DNA of 15,241 bases from DATAYF01 sp036272735 (lineage in GTDB: Bacteria > Chloroflexota > Ktedonobacteria > Ktedonobacterales > Ktedonobacteraceae). Each line of letters begins with the position of its first letter. The stretch's first letter is position 1. A program made the position numbers and the translations under genes. The stretch lies in contig DATAYF010000628.1 of the NCBI GenBank assembly GCA_036272735.1, positions 1-15,241 on the forward strand, in the 5' to 3' direction. Of this stretch, positions 1 to 6,837 are shown piece by piece. The notes under the pieces are model-generated. The model saw only the letters and a program-made list of their open reading frames with translations, was not told the DNA's origin and did not search any database.

Positions 1-359
1 CTTTTGGTGATGCTGAGATGCTCTTAACCCAGTCCTCGTCTAGCAAGAAGCTCCTTTTCTCACTTGTGCATCTGTTTTTCTGTCCCGGTGCTCCTCGCCT
101 TGCGTGACGCTACTCTCCATCACCAAGATTGGAACAGATCCATGTTTGAGGGCAAAAGCTGCTCACTTTTCGGTTCTGTCTCAAATTCGGTGAAGGATGA
201 GTTTATTCCCCTGACAAGCTCTACTTTTTGAGCTCAAGAATTTCATGTGTTCCCGCTAAAAGAAGAGCTTATTGCTGTCCTACGACCTCTAGAGGGATTG
301 AAATCGCTGATTACTCAGAATGAGATAAGTGAGACGTGACCATACTTTCCAGATAACAG
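1..359. other. gene-free leader stretch
   Basis: I see no credible coding region in this stretch. A long minus-strand reading frame enters it from inside the tetR gene but looks like a shadow. Two short observations are worth keeping: TTGGTGATG near position 4 is the inverse complement of CATCACCAA near 119, and TGCTCACTTTTCGGTTCTGTC around 160-180 resembles motifs at the far end of the window (15115-15139) and the ends of the IS6 element. It is probably decayed mobile-element DNA, but this is not proven. Confidence 0.4.
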
Positions 360-388
360 TTGACAACCCTCATTTCGGCAGGTATACT
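360..388 (+). promoter_or_regulatory. sigma70-type promoter of tetR-hydrolase unit
   Basis: A perfect -35 box TTGACA lies at 360-365 and a -10 box TATACT at 383-388, separated by exactly 17 bases. Transcription should start around 394-397, inside the inverted repeat that follows. The -10 box overlaps the outer edge of that repeat by two bases, so a repressor bound there would block polymerase. The boxes are read directly; their use is inferred. Confidence 0.8.
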
Positions 389-435
389 TCTTTCTAGTTA
401 GTAAACCATCGGTCGGTTTACTAACTAGAAAGAAG
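387..435. promoter_or_regulatory. TetR-type operator, 21-bp perfect inverted repeat
   Basis: The arms at 387-407 and 415-435 are exact inverse complements over 21 bases with a 7-base centre (408-414). The inner part, around AAACCATCGGTCGGTTT, is the kind of dyad TetR-family dimers bind. The repeat covers the edge of the -10 box, the predicted transcription start and the Shine-Dalgarno region (AAAGAAGGG) of tetR, so it probably mediates autorepression. In RNA the same bases would fold into a long hairpin over the ribosome-binding site, which could add translational control. Confidence 0.8.
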
Positions 436-437
436 GG

Positions 438-1148
438 ATGATGGCACGCCCCGTCAAAGAACAAGAATACCGTGTGAAACGCGGTGCTATTCTCGACGCA
501 GCCAGACGACTGGTGCAAACGAAAGGCTATGAGCAGATGGCGATCCAGGATGTGCTCGATGACCTCCAGATCTCCAAAGGAGCCTTCTACCACTACTTCG
601 GCTCCAAGCAGGCGTTGCTGGAGGCGCTCATCGAACATCTGCTGGACGAGGGGGAACAGCTTCTCATTGCCATCACGCACGATTCTACACTTTCTGCGCT
701 TGAAAAACTCCAGCACTTCTTTGTCCAACTGGCTCAATGGAAAACTGCTCAGAAAGACACGCTGCTCGGATTCTTGCGTGTTTGGTATGCCGATGAGAAT
801 GCGCTCGTTCGCCACAAACTCCATGAGGCCCGCATCAAGCGGGTCACGCCCTGGCTTGCAGCCATTATTCGCCAGGGTCTTGAAGAGGGAACCCTGAGAA
901 CCAGCTATCCAGACGAGGCGGGTCAGGTGGTCGTCTCCCTGCTCAATGATCATGGCAACCGGCTTTCCGAACTGCTCCTCTCTGGTCAGTTCGGATCTGA
1001 GCAGTTCGGCCACATCGAACGGACGGTGGCTGTCTATACTGGGGCATTGGAGCGAGTGCTGGGAGCGCCGAGCCATTCGTTGCAACTCGTTGACGTTGCC
1101 ACGCTCAAAGCCTGGTTCTGTTCGACTCAGCGTCCTGCAGAGAGCTAG
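438..1148 (+). CDS. TetR/AcrR family transcriptional regulator
   Basis: This 236-residue protein has the standard TetR layout. An N-terminal helix-turn-helix domain covers about residues 12-62, including RGAILDAARRLVQTKGY and the recognition-helix block ISKGAFYHYFGSKQALLEAL. A helical ligand-binding and dimerisation domain follows. It should act as a cytoplasmic dimeric repressor released by a small hydrophobic or aromatic ligand; the ligand is unknown. The start is ATG 438, with ATG 441 as an alternative, preceded by an AAGAAGGG-type ribosome-binding site. A near-consensus promoter and a perfect 21-bp inverted repeat lie immediately upstream, so autoregulation is very likely. The hydrolase gene begins 35 bases after the stop with no terminator between, so the two are probably co-transcribed. 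I see no damage. Confidence 0.93.
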   Translation: MMARPVKEQEYRVKRGAILDAARRLVQTKGYEQMAIQDVLDDLQISKGAFYHYFGSKQALLEALIEHLLDEGEQLLIAITHDSTLSALEKLQHFFVQLAQWKTAQKDTLLGFLRVWYADENALVRHKLHEARIKRVTPWLAAIIRQGLEEGTLRTSYPDEAGQVVVSLLNDHGNRLSELLLSGQFGSEQFGHIERTVAVYTGALERVLGAPSHSLQLVDVATLKAWFCSTQRPAES

Positions 1149-1183
1149 TTCTGCATGCGCTACCGAAAGAGAGGGATTGTCTT

Positions 1184-2506
1184 ATGAAGGTCAACTTTGC
1201 CAACAAGATGGTCGGGGGATTTGACTTTGAATTCGCCCGAGGCATCTCCACCCAGCAGGCCGGAGCTGCCGATTTTGGGGAATGTATGGAGACTATGGAG
1301 CGTATCCACAATGGCAACTTTGAGAGTTGGATACACGAGTGGAGCGCGACGGCTGACCGCGTGGCAGCCTATGCACAAGACGCAGAGCGCGCTGGCGATC
1401 AGGGAGGAGCCCGTGGCGCGTATCTCAAAGCCTGCAACTATTATCGCATGGCGGTCTTTTATGCACACTCTACTGACCCACGACATACCGCGCTGTGGCA
1501 ACAAAGCCGGGACTGTTTCCACCACATGATCCGGTTGATGGATCAGCCCATCGAATCATTCGACATTGACTTTGAAGGCGCAAAACTGCCAGCCTACTTC
1601 ATTGCCGGGGGTGAGGGGAAGCGACCGACGCTCATTGCCTTGGGGGGCTTCGACTCGACCATGGAAGAGGTCTATAGCTGGATCGGTCCTGTCGCGGCGA
1701 AGTCAGGTTGGCACTGTCTCATCTTCGAGGGTCCTGGACAATGGGCAGCACTCAAGGCCGATCCCGGTCTCCTGTTCCGACCAGACTACGAGAAGCCTGT
1801 CAGTGCTGTCGTTGACTACCTCTTCAGCCGCTCTGATGTGGAGCAGGACAAAGTGGCCTTGATTGGGTATTCAGCAGGTGGCTATCTCGCGCCCAGAGCC
1901 GCGAGCCGTGAGCCGCGCATCAAAGCCTGCATCGCCAACACGCTGGTGGTAGACTGCGGAGAAGCGGCCAGGGCTGGCCTCAAGGGCCTGCACAATGCCC
2001 AGGTGATCGACCTTCTGTTCAGTGTTCTGATGAGGCTGAGCCCAGCAGCTCGCTGGGGGTTCCAGCATGCCCAATGGACGTTGGGCATTCGCAAGCCGCA
2101 TGAGTGGCCCGATGCCTATGCGCCCTTCACGCTCAAAGGGCTGGAGTCCCAGTTCAGGAACCCTATGCTCTTCTTGTTCAGTGAGGACGACATTGTGGAC
2201 GCTGCCGCCTCGACCTCCGCCATTGTGGTCGGCCTGTTGGATTTTATCTTGTCGCTACCATGTGAACGCTCCGTCCACCTGTTTAAGAGAAGCGAGGGAG
2301 CTTCGAGCCATTGTCAGATGGGAGGCTTGAGCTATGCCCATGCGGTCATCTTTCACTGGTTGGATCAGACCCTCTGTGGAAAAGTGTGCTCCGTTCCATC
2401 CGATCCAGCAGCACACCAGGCATTCGTCGACATTTTCAAGAAGTACGGGGGAGAAAAAGGCGCGAAAAAAGCGCAAGAGGTGCTCCAACAGGCCCAACTC
2501 ATCTAA
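1184..2506 (+). CDS. alpha/beta hydrolase, FrsA / 2,6-dihydroxypseudooxynicotine hydrolase-like
   Basis: This 440-residue hydrolase resembles the large FrsA/DUF1100-like alpha/beta hydrolases. They carry an N-terminal helical extension of about 125 residues before the catalytic fold, which includes C-C bond hydrolases such as 2,6-dihydroxypseudooxynicotine hydrolase. The nucleophile elbow is GYSAGG with Ser230. The likely acid is Asp335 or Asp336 in FSEDDIVDA, and the likely base is His376 in EGASSHCQMGG, a motif typical of this group. An oxyanion-loop region lies at LGGFDST near residue 153. There is no signal peptide, so it is cytoplasmic. The start ATG 1184 follows an AAAGAGAGGGA ribosome-binding site. 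It sits directly behind tetR, suggesting an inducible esterase, C-C hydrolase or detoxification enzyme. The substrate cannot be assigned. Confidence 0.88.
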   Translation: MKVNFANKMVGGFDFEFARGISTQQAGAADFGECMETMERIHNGNFESWIHEWSATADRVAAYAQDAERAGDQGGARGAYLKACNYYRMAVFYAHSTDPRHTALWQQSRDCFHHMIRLMDQPIESFDIDFEGAKLPAYFIAGGEGKRPTLIALGGFDSTMEEVYSWIGPVAAKSGWHCLIFEGPGQWAALKADPGLLFRPDYEKPVSAVVDYLFSRSDVEQDKVALIGYSAGGYLAPRAASREPRIKACIANTLVVDCGEAARAGLKGLHNAQVIDLLFSVLMRLSPAARWGFQHAQWTLGIRKPHEWPDAYAPFTLKGLESQFRNPMLFLFSEDDIVDAAASTSAIVVGLLDFILSLPCERSVHLFKRSEGASSHCQMGGLSYAHAVIFHWLDQTLCGKVCSVPSDPAAHQAFVDIFKKYGGEKGAKKAQEVLQQAQLI

Positions 2507-2771
2507 CGAAGCCAGTCGATGAAGGAGGAAAGCCTGAACCCGCTTTGAGGGGGTCTCTGCTCAAGCTGCGAGGGATGACGCACCTCTCCAGAGCCATTGT
2601 GAGCAAGAACCCCTTCACCTCATGGCACCAGTGACCCCATGCACCTTCTCAACCTCGAAAGAAAGCATCTGTCTCTGAACAAGGAGCGTCCGTGGTGAGT
2701 AGCAAAGATCTGGGGGGGTCATTCAGACCTCCTCTCAGTCAGTTCCCTCAACGCCGTCCTGGTTCGGGGAA

Positions 2772-3442
2772 GTGGCTCTGATTGCAGCACACATACGCAA
2801 GCACGGTGTCCTGACCAAGATCAGTGAACACGTGCATTTTGCGCGACGACGCTTCGGGCGCTATGAGGTCATCGATTTTCTCGCCGTCCTTTTCGGCTAC
2901 ACGATCAGCGGAGAGCGCACCCTGGAGGCCTTCTACGAGCGGATCCAGCCCTTTGCGATCCCGTTCATGGCCTTGTTTGAGCGTGACCGGCTCCCCTCCC
3001 GCTCGGCGCTGTCGCGCTTTTTGGCGGCACTGACCGAGGCCCCCATCGAAGCCTTGCGCATCCTCTTTCTCGACGACCTGCTCAGCCGTCCTCTCACCAC
3101 AGCCGCGCAGGAAAAACAAACAGGGGGCCTGGTGGATCGAGCGGGAAACACTTGGCTGGTCTTTGATCTCGACGGGACGCGAGAAGCGGCTCGGCAACGT
3201 GCGTTGCCTCAGACTGACGACTTGCCCCCGTCCTTTCGCCGTTTGGATGAGGTCTGCGCTCCTGGTTACACCGGACGCAAGCGCGGGCAGGTTGTGCGGA
3301 CGAGAACCGTCATCAGCTAGGCCCACAGCTACCAGTGGCTCGGCAGTTTTAGCAACAAGGGCAATGGGCGCTATCGACAAGAATTGCGTCAGGGACTCGC
3401 CGCCATCACATGCTACCTCAAAGCCAACCAGTTCCTGCAAGG
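2772..3442 (+). pseudogene. DDE-type transposase, interrupted by in-frame stop and 3'-truncated
   Basis: The reading frame encodes an N-terminal transposase region with blocks FGRYEVIDFLAVLFGYTISG, LVFDLDGTREAARQRALP and APGYTGRKRGQVVRTRT. The Asp in DLDGT is a likely first catalytic acid. Translation stops at TAG 3318-3320, but the same frame continues with AHSYQWLGSFSNKGNGRYR, which belongs to the same family as I recall it. The stop is therefore probably a point change, CAG (Gln) to TAG. The frame is then lost at 3443, where an IS6-type end begins, and the C-terminal half is absent beyond that element. The frame is open upstream to 2703 without an ATG; GTG 2772 is the first plausible start. 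The exact IS family (IS4-like or related) is uncertain. Confidence 0.8.
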
Positions 3443-3801
3443 GAAGTGTCAGAACTCAGGAAATAGTCAGGTAATGTTTCTTGCCCCTGATTGTGAGGAA
3501 GACTTCGTCCATATGCCACTTATCCCCACAGCGAGGACGGCGGCGGCGCAGTCCATTGGCGTAGGTCTGCCCAAACTTCAAACACCATTGCCGGACGGTT
3601 TCATAAGTGAGGATAATTCCACGTTGTGCCATCAGTTCTTCGACATCGCGAAAACTGAGTGAGAAGCGAAAATACAACCAGACAGCGTGACTGATAATTT
3701 CAGGTGGAAAGCGGTACCCTTTGTAATCGGGAGCAGTTGTGCATGTTTCCATAGAGCTACTTTAACACATTGTTCAGCCCTGTTACCAAGTTGACAATAC
3801 C
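3443..3801. mobile_element. internally deleted IS6-type element (359 bp)
   Basis: The left end reads GGAAGTGTCAGAACTCAGGA from 3443. The right end, read inward on the minus strand from 3801, is GGTATTGTCAACTTGGTAAC. With one gap they share GG..A.TGTCA and a later GG.AA.AG, as expected of imperfect terminal inverted repeats. Between them lies only the first 90 or so codons of an IS6-type transposase joined directly to the left end, so the interior and 3' half are deleted. The flanking 8-mers (CCTGCAAG and ACCCGTTT) do not match, so no target duplication is visible. Ends are inferred from weak repeat similarity. Confidence 0.5.
3456..3752 (-). pseudogene. IS6-family transposase, N-terminal fragment
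   Basis: This 98-codon frame is the N-terminal part of an IS6/IS240-type transposase, normally around 220-240 residues. Recognisable blocks are YKGYRFPPEIISHAVWLYFR, FSLSFRDVEELMAQRGI, TYETVRQWCLKFG and KWHMDEVFLTIRGKKHYL; the Asp in HMDEVFL is the first catalytic acid. After KKHYL the family normally continues with WRAVDQ, but here three unrelated residues and a TGA follow. The second Asp and the Glu are therefore missing and the protein must be inactive. The break, near 3470, coincides with the junction to the element's left terminal repeat. Confidence 0.85.
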
Positions 3802-3854
3802 ACCCGTTTTGGTGAAAGAAGTACAGTGAGAAGAAGGATTGGAAACTTGATATG

Positions 3855-3897
3855 TTGCTCCTTGCTACTAAATTGATCGTTCAGTAGCAAGGAGCAA
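3855..3897. terminator. hairpin ending the sugar operon (no T-tract)
   Basis: The 15-base arms TTGCTCCTTGCTACT (3855-3869) and AGTAGCAAGGAGCAA (3883-3897) are exact inverse complements around a 13-base loop. The hairpin lies six bases past the stop of the last operon gene, read on the minus strand. Neither side has a clear run of T, so it is not a textbook intrinsic terminator. It may instead act as a 3'-end stabiliser or a factor-assisted stop. Confidence 0.55.
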
Positions 3898-3903
3898 TGT
3901 TGC

Positions 3904-4728
3904 TTAATCTCTACACAAAGGAAGAAGGCTCTGATAACATTGCGCCGCGGCGGTTGCAGAGGGTAATGCCCATAACTCCGCATTAAACATCTCGATAGAG
4001 AAAAGGCCTCGGTAGCCATACTCTTCCAGACGTGAAATGATGGCTTGCAGATCCAATACTCCCTGCCCCGGTAGCACACGATCACTGTTACAGTTGCTCA
4101 ATTCCCCTGGCTTGTTCCTCATATCGTTCAGGTGTACGTGTTTGATCCAACGCACCGTTTCCGGCACGAGATGTTCAAACTTGGTAACTGTTGTGTAATA
4201 GTGGGCAGGATCAAAAAGCACCCCAAATTGTGGATGATCCACCTGCTCTGCCACGAGTACCGCACTTTGCAAGCTGCGTACAATTGGTGACCAATTGAAC
4301 TCCAGGGCGATAGAAACATTCGGGTGCTCCATCTGCTTGAGCAGGGAACGGAATGTGGACGCAATTGTATCCAATGCCTCAATTGACGCGCCGTTGGATG
4401 GCCCATCAGTTCCTACGACCATGGTGCCACCACCCAGATCATGAATGAGCTGTGCATTCTGCAACAAAAGTTCATGATTGGCATGCTGCTCCTCTGGTGA
4501 TCCGAAACAGGTACAGTGGGTTTCGAAGCCCCCAATCGCGTGCAGTCGATGCTGATCAAGCAGATCGCGTACAGCTTCCAGGGAGTGACCCTGGGCCAGG
4601 TACGCTTTGACGTGAGATAGCACAAACTCGACATTGGAAAATCCCGCGTCAGCGTAGGCCGCCAGTGCCTCTTCCAGGCCAGATTGTTTTGTCGAGACCG
4701 AGTTAATAGCCAGTTGTGTACGTTGCAT
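3904..4728 (-). CDS. sugar phosphate isomerase/epimerase-like TIM-barrel protein (second copy)
   Basis: This 274-residue protein belongs to the xylose isomerase-like TIM-barrel superfamily (AP endonuclease 2 fold; relatives include IolE, IolI and 3-keto-sugar isomerases or hydrolases). The four expected divalent-metal ligands are visible: Glu143 in ALEFN, Asp173 in LFDPAHY, His199 in KHVHLND and Glu246 in FSIEMFN. No signal peptide is seen, so it is cytoplasmic. It starts three bases after the stop of the oxidoreductase gene, with its Shine-Dalgarno GGAGGT inside that gene's last codons, so translation is probably coupled. It is the last gene of the operon. It differs clearly from the other TIM barrel at 5901-6767, so the two probably catalyse different steps. 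The substrate is unknown. Confidence 0.88.
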   Translation of the reverse strand: MQRTQLAINSVSTKQSGLEEALAAYADAGFSNVEFVLSHVKAYLAQGHSLEAVRDLLDQHRLHAIGGFETHCTCFGSPEEQHANHELLLQNAQLIHDLGGGTMVVGTDGPSNGASIEALDTIASTFRSLLKQMEHPNVSIALEFNWSPIVRSLQSAVLVAEQVDHPQFGVLFDPAHYYTTVTKFEHLVPETVRWIKHVHLNDMRNKPGELSNCNSDRVLPGQGVLDLQAIISRLEEYGYRGLFSIEMFNAELWALPSATAAAQCYQSLLPLCRD

Positions 4729-4731
4729 ACG

Positions 4732-5796
4732 TTAGATGACCTCCGCTACATCAATAATGCGTTCCATCACACGAACATCCCATAGGCAGGTTTCCACTGC
4801 TGCGCGCAGAGGCGCTTTGCCCGCCAATGCATCAATGAAGCCTTGCGCTTCACGAAAGAAGGCCCAGTCGACCGGGGCATGATATTCGTTGGTAACAAAG
4901 CCGCGCTCAGCTGGGCGAGTCAGATAGACCGTTGCCGATTGTTGCCGATTGAGCGGAACAGGTGTTTTGACCACCAGTTGCCCTCGTTCAAAGGTAAAGG
5001 TGGTATACTCGCGCCATTCGTGGCTGGCGCTCGTCGTACCATGCACCGTAACCAGTACATTGCCGCTTCTCAGCAGGGCTTGCATACCTCGACTTCCACG
5101 AAATTGTGCCGCATAGACCGACATTTCCGCCTCTAAGAAGTGATGGCAGAGATTGATATTATGCGCGAAGATGTTAACCAGGTAGCCATAGGCCGCACGC
5201 TGTGCTGGTGTCGTACAACTATCGGGATAGGTAGGCTGAAGTGGTGGGAGCGGCGTTGGATCATCAACCGCGATAGATGATCCGGCGTTCTGTATCCAGT
5301 CACCACCATCACATAAGGCCTCAACGGCAACAAGGTCACCAAGCTCGCCACTGTATTGAACCCCCTTAAAAAGCTGTTTCGCCATCTCGACACCCGTGTC
5401 ATACCGTTTCATAAATCCTACGGCATACAAAACACCGTTGTCGTGGGCCAGCGCCGCCAGTTCCTGCGCTTCATCCAATCGTCCAACCATAGGCTTCTCT
5501 GTGATGACAGATTTCTTTGCCTGGAGAATTTGCTTGACCAGGCCATAGTTGTTCGGCCATTGTTGAATGCAAACCACGGCATCAATTGCTGGATCACGCA
5601 AAAGCTCGGTTGCATCGGCATAAATACGCGGGATGTTATATTTTTCAGCGACCGCACGAGCGAGCAGAGGTTTGAGATCGGTAATGCCAATGATTTCACA
5701 CTCGTTGGCATCGCGTAGGCGTGCATAATTGGCAAGATGGGCAATCTGCCCCATCATACCAACACCGATAAAACCAAGACGTGGCTTCTTACTCAT
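4732..5796 (-). CDS. Gfo/Idh/MocA family NAD(P)-dependent oxidoreductase
   Basis: The 354-residue protein has an N-terminal Rossmann fold with the dinucleotide motif G11-V-G-M-M-G16. The family's EKP motif follows at residues 100-102, where Lys101 is the usual catalytic residue, and then the C-terminal alpha/beta substrate domain. Members oxidise or reduce a hydroxyl of sugars, inositols or glycosides with NAD(P). In the active-site region the usual D-x3-H-x2-D pattern reads N208-x3-H212-x2-N215, so both Asp positions carry Asn while the His is kept. It lies between the two TIM-barrel genes, 104 bases after the first and 3 bases before the second, which supports a shared pathway. The ribosome-binding site AAAGGA lies slightly far from ATG 5796. 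The substrate cannot be assigned. Confidence 0.9.
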   Translation of the reverse strand: MSKKPRLGFIGVGMMGQIAHLANYARLRDANECEIIGITDLKPLLARAVAEKYNIPRIYADATELLRDPAIDAVVCIQQWPNNYGLVKQILQAKKSVITEKPMVGRLDEAQELAALAHDNGVLYAVGFMKRYDTGVEMAKQLFKGVQYSGELGDLVAVEALCDGGDWIQNAGSSIAVDDPTPLPPLQPTYPDSCTTPAQRAAYGYLVNIFAHNINLCHHFLEAEMSVYAAQFRGSRGMQALLRSGNVLVTVHGTTSASHEWREYTTFTFERGQLVVKTPVPLNRQQSATVYLTRPAERGFVTNEYHAPVDWAFFREAQGFIDALAGKAPLRAAVETCLWDVRVMERIIDVAEVI

Positions 5797-5847
5797 AAAG
5801 ATACGTCATTCCTTTCTCAATCAGCCTGTCTGAGGCAGGCATAATGA

Positions 5848-5884
5848 GTATCTCTGTGCGCTAAAGGTTAGCGCATAGAGATAC
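5848..5884. other. intercistronic hairpin, 17-bp stem
   Basis: The arms 5848-5864 (GTATCTCTGTGCGCTAA) and 5868-5884 (TTAGCGCATAGAGATAC) pair over 17 bases with a single mismatch and a 3-base loop. The hairpin sits inside the operon, 16 bases past the stop of the first TIM-barrel gene and before the oxidoreductase gene. No T-run follows on the minus strand, so it is more likely an mRNA processing, stability or attenuation element than a full terminator. A weaker repeat (GCCTG/CAGGC) lies next to it at 5824-5840. Confidence 0.6.
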
Positions 5885-5900
5885 AGCTGTCTATCCGTCG

Positions 5901-6767
5901 TTAGATGCGCTCCTGAGGGTGAATCAAAGGATTGAGCACCTGCCAGCCACGATCCAGCCCTTCATCGAAGCGATCATCCCAGTACACAGGATCTTCATGC
6001 TCGATAGCAACATCACCGCTGTACCCTATCTCATCCAGGGCCGTGATAAACTGTGTCCAGTTGATCTCGCCGTAACCAGGGATACGAAAACGGAAGTAAT
6101 CCCCATTCACTCCACCACGATAGCGACGTTCAGGCAACATCTCTGTATCTTTGGCATGGACGTGATAGATGCGATCCTTGAACTCGTGAAGTGCTCGAAT
6201 ATGGTCAATACCCTGCCAATACAGGTGTGAAGGATCAAATTCCAGGCCTAAAGCTTTCGATGGAACCGCAGTGAACATCGCGTCCCAGGTATCTGGCGAA
6301 CCACCGATATTGACCGGACGGAATGGCAGTTTGCCTTGAATCGCCATCCAGTTTTCAAAGGCGAGCTTAATTCCCCGCTTTTCAGCGAGATCAGCGACTG
6401 GACCAAAGCGGTCGGCAAAGAGCTGAATATTCGCGTGCCAATCACGCTTGGCATCAAAGCCAGCCATACTCGCAATGACCGTAACGCCAATTGCTTCCGC
6501 AGCGTTGAGGACCTGCTCATAGGCTTTAAGCACGATCTCGGGCGATGAGTAGACCTGCTGCTTGAAGGCAATCTCGTAGAAGGCAAGTGAATTGATATTC
6601 GCTCGATGCTTTTCGCGCAACCGTTTGGCCTGAGCAATAGCCTCATGATTGATCTGGCCTTCCGTTGCTTGCACAAACGCGCCAGCCTGGAGCTCAATAC
6701 CATCAAATCCTAGTCGCGCTGCCTTCTCTAGATCTTGCACGTTGCCAGTCAAAAAACTCAATTGCAT
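5901..6767 (-). CDS. sugar phosphate isomerase/epimerase-like TIM-barrel protein (first copy)
   Basis: This 288-residue protein has the xylose isomerase-like TIM-barrel fold. Metal ligands are visible at Glu138 (AFENW), Asp178 (EFDPSHLYW), His204 (HVHAKDTE) and Glu256 (AIEHEDP). The ARLGFDGIEL block near residue 17 and the GYGEINW block near 231 are also typical. Relatives include inosose isomerases and dehydratases, hydroxypyruvate isomerases, tagatose/psicose epimerases and 3-keto-glycoside processing enzymes, so the exact reaction is open. It is cytoplasmic and lies 70 bases after the inner-permease gene, with an AAAGGAT ribosome-binding site. The gene order transporter, TIM barrel, oxidoreductase, TIM barrel suggests it acts on the imported compound or its oxidised product. 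It is intact and of normal length. Confidence 0.9.
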   Translation of the reverse strand: MQLSFLTGNVQDLEKAARLGFDGIELQAGAFVQATEGQINHEAIAQAKRLREKHRANINSLAFYEIAFKQQVYSSPEIVLKAYEQVLNAAEAIGVTVIASMAGFDAKRDWHANIQLFADRFGPVADLAEKRGIKLAFENWMAIQGKLPFRPVNIGGSPDTWDAMFTAVPSKALGLEFDPSHLYWQGIDHIRALHEFKDRIYHVHAKDTEMLPERRYRGGVNGDYFRFRIPGYGEINWTQFITALDEIGYSGDVAIEHEDPVYWDDRFDEGLDRGWQVLNPLIHPQERI

Positions 6768-6790
6768 AACTATTATCCTTTCACTATCTT

Positions 6791-6805
6791 CGAGACGGAG
6801 TCTCG
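6791..6805. other. small hairpin between permease and isomerase genes
   Basis: CGAGAC (6791-6796) and GTCTCG (6800-6805) form a 6-bp stem with a GGA/TCC triloop. A G·T pair and an A-T pair can extend it outward. It lies in the 70-base gap between the inner permease and the first TIM-barrel gene. It could mark a processing site that separates transporter from enzyme expression, but it is short enough to be chance. Confidence 0.35.
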
Positions 6806-6837
6806 GAATATATAGATGTTGTAAGCAATACCACGCA

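Noticed and set aside
172..190. GGTTCTGTC resembling an IS6 terminal repeat
   Set aside because: Only nine bases match before the similarity needs a gap, and no partner end or transposase is nearby.
315..1085. 256-codon minus-strand open frame opposite tetR
   Set aside because: It is antisense to a clear TetR gene, has no recognisable domain and no ribosome-binding context, and covers the tetR promoter and operator. It is a shadow frame.
2507..2702. Search for a terminator after the hydrolase gene
   Set aside because: No stem followed by a T-run was found; weak G/C-rich pairings are no better than chance.
2748..3440. 230-codon minus-strand open frame opposite the DDE transposase
   Set aside because: The plus strand carries recognisable transposase blocks; the opposite frame has none.
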